Assembly: GCF_029360765.1 (NCBI RefSeq) | Contig: NZ_JARKNA010000001.1 | Coordinates: 1,028,041-1,092,040, forward strand | Reading direction: 5' to 3' | Source of the DNA: Terrimonas pollutisoli | GTDB lineage: Bacteria > Bacteroidota > Bacteroidia > Chitinophagales > Chitinophagaceae | DNA length: 64,000 bases | In this document: in pieces, positions 15,173 to 25,801 of the stretch | Numbering within the stretch: the stretch's first letter is position 1 | How the letters are laid out: each line of letters opens with the position of its first letter | Position numbers and translations under genes: made by a program | Notes under the pieces: model-generated | Told to the model about the DNA's origin: nothing | Databases searched by the model: none | Seen by the model: only the letters and a program-made list of their open reading frames with translations

Positions 15173-18100
15173 ATGCTGCCAGGTGCAAAGTTTTCCCGAA
15201 TTAAACTTGATTTGATGCGTTTTCTTATTTGGGTAGTTTTACTGTTACAGGCACTTTCTGTTTTTGCGCAAAGTGAACATTATAATTTTTACAAACTCGA
15301 TAATAATACGGGGCTTTCAAATAACCAGGTCAATGCTATATTAAATGACCAGGATGGTTTCTTATGGTTTGGCACTATGTCGGGCCTGAACCGGTATGAT
15401 GGATATTCCTGCAAGGTATTTCGTAAAAATTATAATGATAGTTCTTCGGTGCTGGATAATAGTATCCAGTCACTTTTTGAGCTTCCCGATGGAAAGATCT
15501 GGGTAATGACAATGGGAGGTGCCTGTATTTATAATTCTCGTATCGAAAAATTCGATGCTGACTATAATAGCTATTTACAATCTCTGGGTCTGCCTGCCGG
15601 TCCAATTAACAAAGTCGTAAAAGGAAACAACGGTAGATATTGGTTTCTTTACGACAATTTTGATCTATACTTATATTCAGGTACTGGCAAAAAAGCAAAT
15701 TCTTCCAGGCTGAACCCCGTCTTCAATAGTTCTGAAAAAATTGCTGCCATAAAAGAAACAAAAGATGGAAAATTATGGCTCGTGTCTCAGAATGGATTTT
15801 TACAGGAGTATGATATAAATTCAAACAAGATCATTTTCTCCACTACCGTGATCCAAAATCTGAACAAAGAAAATAATCCATTTAACCTTTTTATAGATAA
15901 TGATGGCGATGTGTGGGCGTGGGCCCTCAACAATGGAGTTTTTCTTTTTCAACCACGATATAATTCCTTCAAACAGTTTAATGCAAATTCATTTCCTTCC
16001 AGGCTTAATACGAACCTGGTAACCGGGGTCGTTCAGGATAACAATGGTTTGATTTGGGTGGCTACTGATCATGGCGGTGTAAACCTGATCAATAAAAAAA
16101 ACAACTTCAGCATCAGCTATCTTCTCAATGACCCCAAGAATCCCCGGACGCTTAGCCAAAACAGCATAATAGGATTGTATAAAGATGATAACGGAATTAT
16201 CTGGCTGGGAACCCATAAACACGGAGTTAATTATTCAAACAGCAACATTGTGCGGTTTCCGCTTTATCGTCACGAGGAATCGAATGCAGCGAGTCTTCCT
16301 TATGACGATATAAACAGGTTTGTTGAAGATAAATCCGGTAATCTCTGGATTGGGACCAATGGAGGGGGATTGATTTTTTTTGACAGGAAACGAAATACAT
16401 TTAAACAGTACCTGCACGACCCGAACAATAAAACCAGCCTGAGCAATAACGTAATTGTAAGTTTATGTGTCGATCATGAGAATGTTCTCTGGATAGGAAC
16501 CTTCTTTGGCGGCCTCAACAGCTTCGACGGTCAGCAATTCACACGCTACCGGCATAGTGACGGTGATTCTTCGAGCCTGGCGAATGATCATGTGTGGGAA
16601 ATATTTGAAGACAGGGAGCAGAATTTGTGGATAGGTACGTTAGGCAGCGGGTTGGATATTTTTAACAGGGAAACAAACGGGTTTAAACATATTCAATATA
16701 AGGGAGCGTTGCAGGATCTAGGGCCTTTCAACTATATATCCTCCATTATGCAGGATAAAAAAGGGAATGTATGGGTTGGTACAAATGGCGGGATCGCCGT
16801 CTTTGAAAAGGGTAACACTACTACGGTTTTTTATCAAAGCTCAAAAGATAAAAATGATTTAAGCAATAATAATGTTACTTGTTTTTTTGAAGACAGCAAG
16901 GGAAGAATTTGGGTAGGTACCCGGGAGGGATTGAATTTGTTCAATGAGCAGGCAAAACAATTTCAGACATTCACCACATCCGATGGCCTTCCCGATGATA
17001 TGATATTAAATATTCTTGAAGATAACCATCAGACATTTTGGATTTCCACACCCAACGGACTTTATAATGCCATTCCAAAACAAGACAAAGCTGGTCTTGT
17101 TTTTTCTGTAATTGGTTACAACGAGACGAATAATTTGCAGTACCGTGAATTCAATGACTTTGCAGCACTCAAAACCCGTGCGGGCGAACTGATCTTCGGA
17201 GGTCCTTCAGGGTTTAATATTATTAATCCTGATAACATTCAGAAACCTTTGTATCGCCCTAAAATTGTTTTCACCGGTTTGCAAATATTAGATAATACAG
17301 TTGAGCCGGGTGAATTGATCAATAAACGGGTTCTCCTGGAGCAATCTTTGTCACAACTTCAAAGTATTAAGTTGAAGTATAAAGAAAATGTTTTCTCCGT
17401 TGAATTTGCCTCCCTGGATTTTGGTAACAGTGCCAGCAATAAATACGCATACATGCTGGAAGGATTTAATTCAGACTGGTTATATGTAGATGGCACCCAG
17501 CGAAAAGTCACTTATACAAACCTGAATCCCGGCACTTATACGCTTAAGATAAAAGTATTAGGCATGGATGGTTTGTGGAGTGATATAAAAGCTTTGCGGA
17601 TTGATATTGAGCCACCTTTTTGGCGAACCAGCATTGCATATATTATTTATGCGCTGATCTTCGCAGGATTGTTTTTGCTTGCCCGACGCATTACATTAGA
17701 CAGAATTCACATGCGCTACGAAGTACAGCAAGCATATGCCCTGGAACGGCTAAAGACAAAGTTCTTTACTAATGTAAGTCATGAATTTCGCACGCCATTG
17801 AGCCTGATTATTGCTCCCTTAGATAAGATCATTAAACATACTGGGGATGAAGAACAAAAAAAGCAGTTAAATCTTGTTCAACGCAATGCCAAACGTTTAT
17901 TAAGCCTGGTAAATCAACTGCTCGATTTCAGGAAGATGGAAGTGCAGGGGATAAAATTGCACCCTGCTATTGGTGACATTATCGGTTTTAGTAAAGATAT
18001 CAGCGACTCCTTTACGGATATAGCCGAAAAGAAGAATATCCGGCTTTCATTCTCGTCTGACATTGACAGCCTTGAAATCTTTTTTGACAGGGATAAGATC

Positions 18101-19303
18101 GAAAAGATTTTATTCAACCTGCTATCCAATGCTTTTAAATACACACATGAAAATGGAACGGTGAGCATTCACCTGGCGTACAAACCCGCTGCAGATAATG
18201 AGGATGACGGAACGCTGGCCATAGAGGTAAAAGATACGGGGATTGGAATTCCGGCCGATCAGCATGAAAAGATTTTTGAACGGTTCTTTCAAACAGATGT
18301 TCCTCAAAACATGGTGAACCAGGGAACCGGTATTGGGCTGGCTATTACAAAAGAGTTTGTAAAGTTGCATAACGGCATCATCACTGTAAAAAGCGAACCA
18401 GAGCAGGGAACCTGTTTTACAGTTTTACTTCCGGCAAAAAAGATTTATGACACTTCGGTTCGAAATGTCACCAATCCGGTGCTGGTTGAAGATGCGGAGC
18501 AAATGATGACTGAGGAAAGCCAAAAGACCGGACGAAAAAAAACAATTCTGGTAGTAGAAGACAATGAAGATATCCGCTTCTATTTAAAAGATAACCTGAA
18601 AGGGCTGTATAAAGTAGAAGAAGCAACTAACGGAAAAGAAGGCTGGGAAAAAATTAAACAACTAAACCCCGACCTTGTAGTAAGCGACATTATGATGCCT
18701 TTGATGGATGGAGTTGAACTGGCCCGGAAAATTAAAACTGAAACGCTTACGGCGCATATCCCCGTCATCCTGCTTACGGCAATGGGAAGTGAGGAAAAAC
18801 AATTAGAAGGTTTGAAGGCGGGTGTGAACGATTATATCACCAAGCCCTTCACTTTCGAAATTCTGGCTTCCCGCATCCGGAATTTACTGTCTCAGCAGGA
18901 ATTGTTGCAAAAAAGGTTTCAAAAGCAAATTGAGGTAAATCCAGCGGAGGTAACTATAAACTCTGTTGATGAGAAATTCTTGAAACAGGCTTTGGACATT
19001 GTCGAAAAAAACATAGATAACGCTGCTTTTTCAGTGGAGGATTTCAGTCGTGACATGTTTATGAACCGTGCGACTTTATATAGAAAAATAGTGTCCCTGA
19101 CCGGCAAGGCGCCAGCAGATTTTATTCGTTTAATCCGGTTGAAAAGGGGGGCACAGTTACTGGCGAAAAGCGGTATGTCGATCGCTGAAATTGCATACGA
19201 AGTAGGTTTCACCGACCCCAAATACTTCTCGAAAACGTTTAAAGAAGAATTCGGCGTACTGCCCTCAAAGTATGTTGCGGATAAGAAGGAGAACGATGTT
19301 TAA
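15173..19303 (+). CDS. Hybrid two-component sensor-regulator (HTCS) of the xyloglucan-type locus
   Basis: About 1376 residues that join sensor and regulator in one membrane protein. Order: signal sequence (MRFLIWVVLLLQALSVFAQ), a periplasmic two-bladed propeller of Reg_prop repeats (many DxxGxLWxGT units, about 40-690), a Y_Y_Y domain, a membrane helix near 825-845 (AYIIYALIFAGLFLLAR), HisKA with the phospho-His at about 870 (VSHEFRTPL), HATPase (DTGIGIPADQHEKIFERFF), a receiver with Asp at about 1172 (SDIMMPLMDG) and an AraC-type helix-turn-helix (IAYEVGFTDPKYFSKTFKEE). Such sensors bind glycan breakdown products and turn on the adjacent SusC/SusD locus. I start at the ATG at 15173; the ATG at 15215 also gives a clean signal peptide. 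Confidence 0.92.
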   Translation: MLPGAKFSRIKLDLMRFLIWVVLLLQALSVFAQSEHYNFYKLDNNTGLSNNQVNAILNDQDGFLWFGTMSGLNRYDGYSCKVFRKNYNDSSSVLDNSIQSLFELPDGKIWVMTMGGACIYNSRIEKFDADYNSYLQSLGLPAGPINKVVKGNNGRYWFLYDNFDLYLYSGTGKKANSSRLNPVFNSSEKIAAIKETKDGKLWLVSQNGFLQEYDINSNKIIFSTTVIQNLNKENNPFNLFIDNDGDVWAWALNNGVFLFQPRYNSFKQFNANSFPSRLNTNLVTGVVQDNNGLIWVATDHGGVNLINKKNNFSISYLLNDPKNPRTLSQNSIIGLYKDDNGIIWLGTHKHGVNYSNSNIVRFPLYRHEESNAASLPYDDINRFVEDKSGNLWIGTNGGGLIFFDRKRNTFKQYLHDPNNKTSLSNNVIVSLCVDHENVLWIGTFFGGLNSFDGQQFTRYRHSDGDSSSLANDHVWEIFEDREQNLWIGTLGSGLDIFNRETNGFKHIQYKGALQDLGPFNYISSIMQDKKGNVWVGTNGGIAVFEKGNTTTVFYQSSKDKNDLSNNNVTCFFEDSKGRIWVGTREGLNLFNEQAKQFQTFTTSDGLPDDMILNILEDNHQTFWISTPNGLYNAIPKQDKAGLVFSVIGYNETNNLQYREFNDFAALKTRAGELIFGGPSGFNIINPDNIQKPLYRPKIVFTGLQILDNTVEPGELINKRVLLEQSLSQLQSIKLKYKENVFSVEFASLDFGNSASNKYAYMLEGFNSDWLYVDGTQRKVTYTNLNPGTYTLKIKVLGMDGLWSDIKALRIDIEPPFWRTSIAYIIYALIFAGLFLLARRITLDRIHMRYEVQQAYALERLKTKFFTNVSHEFRTPLSLIIAPLDKIIKHTGDEEQKKQLNLVQRNAKRLLSLVNQLLDFRKMEVQGIKLHPAIGDIIGFSKDISDSFTDIAEKKNIRLSFSSDIDSLEIFFDRDKIEKILFNLLSNAFKYTHENGTVSIHLAYKPAADNEDDGTLAIEVKDTGIGIPADQHEKIFERFFQTDVPQNMVNQGTGIGLAITKEFVKLHNGIITVKSEPEQGTCFTVLLPAKKIYDTSVRNVTNPVLVEDAEQMMTEESQKTGRKKTILVVEDNEDIRFYLKDNLKGLYKVEEATNGKEGWEKIKQLNPDLVVSDIMMPLMDGVELARKIKTETLTAHIPVILLTAMGSEEKQLEGLKAGVNDYITKPFTFEILASRIRNLLSQQELLQKRFQKQIEVNPAEVTINSVDEKFLKQALDIVEKNIDNAAFSVEDFSRDMFMNRATLYRKIVSLTGKAPADFIRLIRLKRGAQLLAKSGMSIAEIAYEVGFTDPKYFSKTFKEEFGVLPSKYVADKKENDV

Positions 19304-19561
19304 GGTCTCTCAGGTAGAACAAAGGGCTTATAACAACTAACAATACCTTGTTTGCATTTTTTGTAATTACCGGATGCACGAAAATGAGCTGTCATTGCAA
19401 ATATGGCCAGCCAGGCTTATGAGAGGGAAGTGTCGCCAAAATGGCATATGTCGGCATTAAGCGTTATTGCAAAGTCCCTTTAGAAAAAAGCGGCTAAACA
19501 AAAAGGGAAATACACTTGAATGCTCTTTGCTTCTTTCAGCCTACACTGAAAATCACTTATT

Positions 19562-19628
19562 TGCACCGTGTACACCCCTAATCTGCACCCTCTGTCCTCC
19601 TGACTCAAGTGTTTCAGAGGTAGTTTTA
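19562..19628 (+). promoter_or_regulatory. Candidate HTCS binding site and promoter for the xyloglucan-type operon
   Basis: TGCACC occurs at 19562-19567 and 19584-19589, in the same orientation and 22 bp apart (two helical turns), each followed by a C-rich tail. This suits an AraC-type protein that binds direct repeats. About 30 bp downstream TAGTTTTA (19621-19628) resembles the Bacteroidota -7 element TAnnTTTG. The site lies 70-100 bp before the GH31 start. The rest of the 356-bp gap (19304-19659) shows no gene. Confidence 0.5.
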
Positions 19629-19659
19629 CAGCATTCTTTCAAGTGAAAGATTGCTTTAT

Positions 19660-22515
19660 ATGAAAAAACGACTGCTGCTGCTTTGCCTCCTGTTTGCCTG
19701 TGTTTTTAATGACTTATTGGCAGAACCACCATCGTACATTCAAACAAAAGACGGCGTTATTGTTTTTACTGACCCAGTTTTTACTGGTACTTCCAATGCT
19801 GTTAAACTTGAAGTGGTGTCAGATAATATTATAAGAGTAACTGCTGCACCCGGCAAAAAAATTGATTCTACTGAAAGTTTAGTCGTCGTCTACAATAAAA
19901 GGTCTGATATCATTTGGAATGTTATTCCTTCAAAAGATAGGCTGACTTTAAAAACAAAGACGCTTACTGCTATTATCCATCTCAAAACAGGAGCGGTTTC
20001 TTTTTGGGATACAAATGGCAAAAAAATAGTAGATGAAAAACCAATTGCAGGACGCAGTTTTCAGCCCGCCGTATTTGATGGTAAACGTTATTACAATCTT
20101 ACGCAAACGTTTCAAACAACTTCTGATGATGCCTGGTATGGGCTCGGCCAGCACCAGGATGGGGTTTTGAATTATCGTGGTCAACAAGTCAGCTTCTTTC
20201 AGAACAACACAGAAGTGGCGATTCCATTCCTTGTCTCCAGTAAAAATTATGGCATCCTTTGGGACAATTATTCACTTACCAAAGTGGGTGATACAAGGCC
20301 ACTTCATCCACTCTCTTCATTTCAGCTTTTTTCAAAAAATGGCGAAGCTGGTTGGCTTACGGCTTCTTATGCCAACGACAAACAAAAACCCCGGGACATC
20401 ATTACTGAAAGAGCGGAAACAGCCATTGATATGGAGTTCCTGGGTGAATCAAAAATTAAACTACCCCAGGAGTTTAGGCCTGAAAACGGAATGGTAACAT
20501 GGGAGGGCAGTCTTGCCAGCCATCTTTCAGGACTTCATCAGTTGCGGTTCGTGTTCGGCGGGTCGCTAAAAGTTTGGCTGGATGGAAAATTGGTATTGGA
20601 TCACTGGCGAAAAGCATGGAACCCTGCGCCTGCATTGATCCCTTTCCATTTAAAAAAAGATGGAAAAACAACTATCAAAATTGAATGGATACCTGAAGGC
20701 GGCGAATCCTATATTTCTTTGAAATGGCAGGAACCGTTGAGTGATGAACAACTGAACAGCTTTAGTTTTTCATCAGAAGCCGGCCAGCAGGTTGATTACT
20801 ATTTTATCTATGGTAATAACATGGATGAAGTGATCTCGGGTTACAGAACGCTGACAGGCAAAGCGCCGATTGTTCCAAAATGGGCATTGGGTTTTTGGCA
20901 AAGCCGTGAGCGATATAAAACGCAGCATGAAATTCTTGCTACTGTGGACGAGTTCAGAAAAAGAAAAATTCCAATAGACAATATAGTCCTGGACTGGAGC
21001 TATTGGAAAGAAGCAGAATGGGGCAACCAGGATTTTGATGAAACACGTTTTCCTTCTCCGGATAGCATGATCGATGTATTGCACAAAAAATACAATACGC
21101 AGATCATGATCTCGGTGTGGCCAAAATTTTATGAGGGAATTTCAGCATACAATGAATTTGATAAAAAAGGATGGCTCTATAAAAAGAACATTGCAGACCG
21201 CCAGAGAGACTGGATCGGCAAAGGTTATGTCTCCACTTTTTACGATGCCTTTAATGAAAATGCGAGAAAAGGTTTCTGGGATCTGATCAGCAAAAAAATA
21301 TACAGCAAGGGGATTGATGCCTGGTGGATGGATGCAAGTGAGCCGGATATTCTTTCCAATGTAGATCCGGAAAAAAGAAAGCTTCAAATGTCGCCAACTG
21401 CATTAGGCAGTGCAGCGGAATATTTGAATGCTTATCCATTACAAAATGCAAAAGGAATTTATGAAGGTCAGCGATCTATCGATCCCGATAAAAGAGTTTT
21501 TCTTTTGACACGTTCAGGCTTTGCCGGTTCGCAACGTTATGCTGCTGCAATATGGAGTGGTGATATTGGTTCTACCTGGCAAGACATGAAGAATCAAATT
21601 TCTGCCGGAGTAAACTTCTCCATGTCAGGCCTTCCTTATTGGACAATGGATATCGGAGGCTTTGTGGTTCCTGAAAAATTTGAAAGACCCGATGCTGAAA
21701 GTTTGAAAGAATGGAGAGAGCTGAACACCCGCTGGTACCAGTTTGGTGCATTTGTTCCTTTGTTCCGTTCGCATGGACAATTCCCTTACCGGGAAATATT
21801 CAACATCGCGACCGATGATCATGCCGCCTACAAAAGTTTTCTTTACTATAATAAACTGAGGTATCGGTTACTTCCTTATATCTATTCACTGGCCGGTGCA
21901 GCCTATCATGATAATTCTACCATCATGCGGGGACTGGCAATGGACTTTGCAAAGGATACAGCAGTGTTGAACATTGCAGATCAATACATGTTCGGCCCTT
22001 CCTTGCTGATCAATCCTGTTTGCGAATACAAAAAGACAAGCCGTGAAGTGTATCTGCCAAAGTCTGCAGGATGGTATGATCTCTATTCAGGCAAATGGTA
22101 CAAAGGGGGACAAAGAATTATCGCTGATGCTCCGTATGAACGTATGCCTGTTTTTGTAAAAGCAGGTTCCATCATTCCTTTTGGCCCCGATTTACAATAC
22201 ACATCCGAAAAACCGGCTGATACCATCACCCTGAATATTTATTCCGGCGCTGATGCTTCATTCAATTTATATGAAGATGAAGGAACAAATTATAATTATG
22301 AAAAAGGCGCTTTTTCTGTCATTCCAATAAAATATAACGAAGCAACAAAAGCAATTACGATTGGTGATCGAAAAGGATCATTCAATGGTATGCTGGAAAA
22401 CAGAACTTTTCGGATCAATATCATCACGTCAGGTAAAACAAAGCGATTAGATTTTAATGCAAACTGTGACAAAGAAATTTCCTACCACGGAAAGAAACTG
22501 CTTATAAAAATTTAG
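19660..22515 (+). CDS. GH31 alpha-xylosidase-type glycosidase with PA14 insert
   Basis: About 951 residues with a signal peptide (MKKRLLLLCLLFACVFNDLLA). I start at the ATG at 19660; a TTG three codons upstream is unlikely. The GH31 barrel has the nucleophile Asp558 in WWMDASEPD and acid/base Asp635 in WSGDIGSTW. Before the barrel, about residues 275-380, an insert (LRFVFGGSLKVWLDGKLVLD, TIKIEWIPEGGESYISLKW) has the PA14 pattern. GH31 enzymes with a PA14 insert are known alpha-xylosidases that remove xylose from xyloglucan oligosaccharides, which fits the GH5 and SusCD neighbours. It is the first gene of the operon, with susC 19 bp downstream. Alpha-glucosidase activity cannot be excluded from sequence alone. 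Confidence 0.87.
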   Translation: MKKRLLLLCLLFACVFNDLLAEPPSYIQTKDGVIVFTDPVFTGTSNAVKLEVVSDNIIRVTAAPGKKIDSTESLVVVYNKRSDIIWNVIPSKDRLTLKTKTLTAIIHLKTGAVSFWDTNGKKIVDEKPIAGRSFQPAVFDGKRYYNLTQTFQTTSDDAWYGLGQHQDGVLNYRGQQVSFFQNNTEVAIPFLVSSKNYGILWDNYSLTKVGDTRPLHPLSSFQLFSKNGEAGWLTASYANDKQKPRDIITERAETAIDMEFLGESKIKLPQEFRPENGMVTWEGSLASHLSGLHQLRFVFGGSLKVWLDGKLVLDHWRKAWNPAPALIPFHLKKDGKTTIKIEWIPEGGESYISLKWQEPLSDEQLNSFSFSSEAGQQVDYYFIYGNNMDEVISGYRTLTGKAPIVPKWALGFWQSRERYKTQHEILATVDEFRKRKIPIDNIVLDWSYWKEAEWGNQDFDETRFPSPDSMIDVLHKKYNTQIMISVWPKFYEGISAYNEFDKKGWLYKKNIADRQRDWIGKGYVSTFYDAFNENARKGFWDLISKKIYSKGIDAWWMDASEPDILSNVDPEKRKLQMSPTALGSAAEYLNAYPLQNAKGIYEGQRSIDPDKRVFLLTRSGFAGSQRYAAAIWSGDIGSTWQDMKNQISAGVNFSMSGLPYWTMDIGGFVVPEKFERPDAESLKEWRELNTRWYQFGAFVPLFRSHGQFPYREIFNIATDDHAAYKSFLYYNKLRYRLLPYIYSLAGAAYHDNSTIMRGLAMDFAKDTAVLNIADQYMFGPSLLINPVCEYKKTSREVYLPKSAGWYDLYSGKWYKGGQRIIADAPYERMPVFVKAGSIIPFGPDLQYTSEKPADTITLNIYSGADASFNLYEDEGTNYNYEKGAFSVIPIKYNEATKAITIGDRKGSFNGMLENRTFRINIITSGKTKRLDFNANCDKEISYHGKKLLIKI

Positions 22516-22534
22516 TTAAGTCAAACATTTAAAC

Positions 22535-25500
22535 ATGAAATCAACCAAAACGATTCGCTTGCGATTATTGCTACTATGGAGTATTATGCCGGTATTCCTT
22601 ATCTGCACAAACACTTTCGCACAAACAACAAAAATTAGCGGTACAGTTATCAATCAACGTACTTCCGCCCCGGCATCGGGAGCAACGATTACCGTAAAAA
22701 ACACCAATCGCTCTACAACTGTTGGTGACGATGGCAAGTTTAGCATCGAAGCATCAAAAGGAGATGTACTGATTATTACAATGGTCGGTTTTCAGAAAAC
22801 CCAGGTTGTAGTTAAAAGCAGTACAATTGAAATTAAGCTTACAGAAAATGCTGTACAACTGGATGACGTGGTTGTGATTGGCTATGGTAAATCGAAGCGG
22901 AAAGATCTTACCGGCGGTATATCCTCTGTTTCCGGTGCCGAGCTCCGCAAAACATCACCTACAACATTCGACCAGGCTTTGCAGGGAAAAGTGGCGGGTG
23001 TAGTGGTGCAGCAGATTTCCGGGCAACCCGGTGGCGGTGTATCTATTCAAGTACACGGTGTATCTTCCATCAGTGGCTCTAATTCGCCATTGTATGTTAT
23101 TGACGGTGTTATTATTCCGCCAACAAACGATCCTGGAAATGGCGCAAACCCACTCAACGCCATTAACCCTTCCGAAATTGAATCTATCGACGTATTAAAG
23201 GATGCTTCTGCCACTGCCATTTATGGCTCGCAGGCAACCAATGGCGTTATAGTAATTACTACTAAAAGAGGCAGCGTAGCACCTCCTCAGATATCGTATG
23301 ACGGATATTATGGGTATCAGAAGCTACCTAAAAAGCTTCCAACTGTTAATTTGCAACAGCTTGCGTCATTCATTAACGACAGAGCAGCTGTGTGGACTTT
23401 TGATGAAAGGCCTGAATTTGCCAACCCAAAATATTTGGGCACAGGCACCGATTGGCAAAATGAATTGTTCCGCACTGCACCCATGCAAAATCATTCGCTT
23501 GCAATAAACGGCGGTGATGCCAGAACTCAATACTTATTTTCCCTGGGATATTTTGACCAGGATGGTATTGCGCTTGGCTCCAGATTTAAGCGATATTCTG
23601 TTCGGTTGAATTTGGACAATAAAACAACCATTTGGCTAAAAATAGGTACAAGCCTTCAATTAGCGAATGTTGTTGAAAATGTAAATAGCTCCAGTGCAGG
23701 GGTTATTAGCAGTGCTTTATGGTTAACCCCTGATATTCCTGTAAAAAATGTTGATGGTACCTGGGGGGGCGTTACTAATAATTCCGGATGGGTGCAGCCC
23801 GTGGTAAACCCGGTTGCTATGGCGCTTATTAATAAAAATATGAATTACCGGTATCAGATATTTGGTAATGCCTATGCCGAAATAAACTTTACTAAAGAGT
23901 TATCGTTGAGAAACGAGGTTTCCGGCAATTTTGATTTTTTTTCAAATGAAGGCTTTCGGCCTCAAACTACTTTTGGAAAATACACTACTCCTGATCCAAC
24001 TATATCTTCGTATAGCTCCGGACAAAATATTTATACCATCATACGAAATTATCTTACCTATAATAAATCTTTTGGTAAGAACAATCTAAACGTATTATTA
24101 GGACACGAGAGTAATATGAGTAAATCGGCAAATGTTTTTGCCAGCCGGTCAGATTTCCCTTCTGGTAATGTGCAATCTATTTCCAGCGGCGATCCTTCTA
24201 CTGCAAGAAATAATGGTGGTTATGGTGATGGTGCCTCAGAATCTTATTTTGGACGTATTAACTTTAATTGGGTAGATAAATACTTGTTTACATTTAACCT
24301 GCGTAACGATGGTTCCGATAAATTTCCAACGGATAAAAGATGGGCAGCTTCCACTTCCGGTGCATTTGCCTGGAAAATAAACAACGAGAAGTTTTTGCAA
24401 AATGTAAAACCCATTAATGAATTAAAGTTGCGCCTTGGCTATGGTTTAACCAATAATCAGAATATTCCTGCTAACACCTATGTTACACAGCTTAGTACGA
24501 TTGCTAATGGTTTGTCTGGTACAGCACAGTGGCAATCCAATTTGCCCAATCCCAATGTAAAATGGGAACAAACGAAAAATGGCAATATTGGATTAGATGG
24601 TGCATTCTTTAACTGGAGGTTAAATTTTTCAATAGATGTTTACGATCGTAAGACCGATGGGCTATTATTAAAAGTACCACTTCCAGCGTATTCCGGTACT
24701 ACTGCCGCGTGGTCGCCAGGCGCCATGCAGGCCCCTTATGTAAATGTTGGCTCTATGAGCAATAAAGGAATTGACATCAGGGTGGGAACGACCAATATCA
24801 GAAACAAAAATTTCTCATGGAAAACTGATATCACCGTATCGCGTAATATTAATAAAGTAGTGTATTTAGGGTCTGGCGGCGACGATGCCAGCCTTGTTTC
24901 GAGAAACTCAAAAACTGTGGTAGGCAGGTCTATTGGGTCATTTTACGGTTACATTTATGATGGTGTTTTTGCTACTGCCGATGATTTTAAAAACCATGCT
25001 TTGCCAGCCGACCAATCAGGAAATCCCCGTCCAATTGCAAATGCAGGTGGTGGTATATGGTATGGCGACCGTATGTTTAAAGACTTAAATGGCGATGGCA
25101 TTATTGATACAAGAGACCAAACCTTTTTAGGTTCACCACTTCCCAGATTCCAGTTTGGGTTCAATAACTCATTTAATTATAAAGGCTTTGATTTGAACAT
25201 TTTCTTTAGTGGAAACGTTGGCAACAAAGTGTATAATCAATTGCCGGTTAACCAAACGAACCCTTTAAATAATACCAACTATTTTACAGGGATATTAAAC
25301 TACGCTAAAACTGATTTAATTGACCATGCTGGTGACAGGAATGATGTAAATAATGTATATGTTACCAACCCCAATACTACCATTGTAAGCCTGCGAAATG
25401 ACAATACAAATGAAAATGGGCGCTTTTCAAATTTGTTTTTAGAAGACGCTTCATTTATCCGTTGTAAAAACATTACCATAGGATACAATTTGCCTCAAAA

Positions 25501-25693
25501 TATATTGGCGAAAGCGCATATCTATTCTCTTAGGGTATATGCTAATGTATCCAACGCATTTACAATCACAAAATACACAGGTATGGATCCTGAAGTTGGT
25601 TCCTGGAATCCATTGGAGGCTGGTTATGATGGGGGGTATTATCCTCAGTCGAGGGTATTCACTTTTGGTGTAAATGTTAAATTAACAAAGTAA
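22535..25693 (+). CDS. susC: SusC-family TonB-dependent outer-membrane transporter (xyloglucan-type locus)
   Basis: A 1052-residue outer-membrane importer. After the signal peptide (ending TFAQT) come a carboxypeptidase-regulatory-like domain (KISGTVINQRTSAPASGATI), a TonB-box-like and plug region (VVVIGYGKSKRKDLTGGISS, VHGVSSISGSNSPLYVIDGV, SIDVLKDASATAIYGSQATN) and a 22-strand barrel ending FTFGVNVKLTK. It imports oligosaccharides together with the SusD lipoprotein encoded next. It lies 19 bp after GH31 and is followed by a 108-bp gap holding copy A of the palindromic intergenic element. The frame is intact throughout. Confidence 0.93.
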   Translation: MKSTKTIRLRLLLLWSIMPVFLICTNTFAQTTKISGTVINQRTSAPASGATITVKNTNRSTTVGDDGKFSIEASKGDVLIITMVGFQKTQVVVKSSTIEIKLTENAVQLDDVVVIGYGKSKRKDLTGGISSVSGAELRKTSPTTFDQALQGKVAGVVVQQISGQPGGGVSIQVHGVSSISGSNSPLYVIDGVIIPPTNDPGNGANPLNAINPSEIESIDVLKDASATAIYGSQATNGVIVITTKRGSVAPPQISYDGYYGYQKLPKKLPTVNLQQLASFINDRAAVWTFDERPEFANPKYLGTGTDWQNELFRTAPMQNHSLAINGGDARTQYLFSLGYFDQDGIALGSRFKRYSVRLNLDNKTTIWLKIGTSLQLANVVENVNSSSAGVISSALWLTPDIPVKNVDGTWGGVTNNSGWVQPVVNPVAMALINKNMNYRYQIFGNAYAEINFTKELSLRNEVSGNFDFFSNEGFRPQTTFGKYTTPDPTISSYSSGQNIYTIIRNYLTYNKSFGKNNLNVLLGHESNMSKSANVFASRSDFPSGNVQSISSGDPSTARNNGGYGDGASESYFGRINFNWVDKYLFTFNLRNDGSDKFPTDKRWAASTSGAFAWKINNEKFLQNVKPINELKLRLGYGLTNNQNIPANTYVTQLSTIANGLSGTAQWQSNLPNPNVKWEQTKNGNIGLDGAFFNWRLNFSIDVYDRKTDGLLLKVPLPAYSGTTAAWSPGAMQAPYVNVGSMSNKGIDIRVGTTNIRNKNFSWKTDITVSRNINKVVYLGSGGDDASLVSRNSKTVVGRSIGSFYGYIYDGVFATADDFKNHALPADQSGNPRPIANAGGGIWYGDRMFKDLNGDGIIDTRDQTFLGSPLPRFQFGFNNSFNYKGFDLNIFFSGNVGNKVYNQLPVNQTNPLNNTNYFTGILNYAKTDLIDHAGDRNDVNNVYVTNPNTTIVSLRNDNTNENGRFSNLFLEDASFIRCKNITIGYNLPQNILAKAHIYSLRVYANVSNAFTITKYTGMDPEVGSWNPLEAGYDGGYYPQSRVFTFGVNVKLTK

Positions 25694-25712
25694 AAAAAAC
25701 GATTAATTTTTT

Positions 25713-25801
25713 ATGAAATGAGCCATAAAAAGGATTTGCCAACTCATAATGAATATTTGCGGCGAATTCCATGTGGCCAAAAAAAATAAAAAAATATACA
25801 C
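25713..25801 (+). repeat. Intergenic palindromic element, copy A (divergent), between susC and susD
   Basis: About 89 bp that share both ends with the two other copies in this window (42674-42772 and 51197-51294): a left end ATGAAATGAGCCATAAAA, a right end GGCGAATTCCATGTGGC and an A-rich tail that runs straight into the susD ATG. The middle differs from the other copies, and the long stem is weakened to GCC...GGC with mismatches. Confidence 0.65.
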
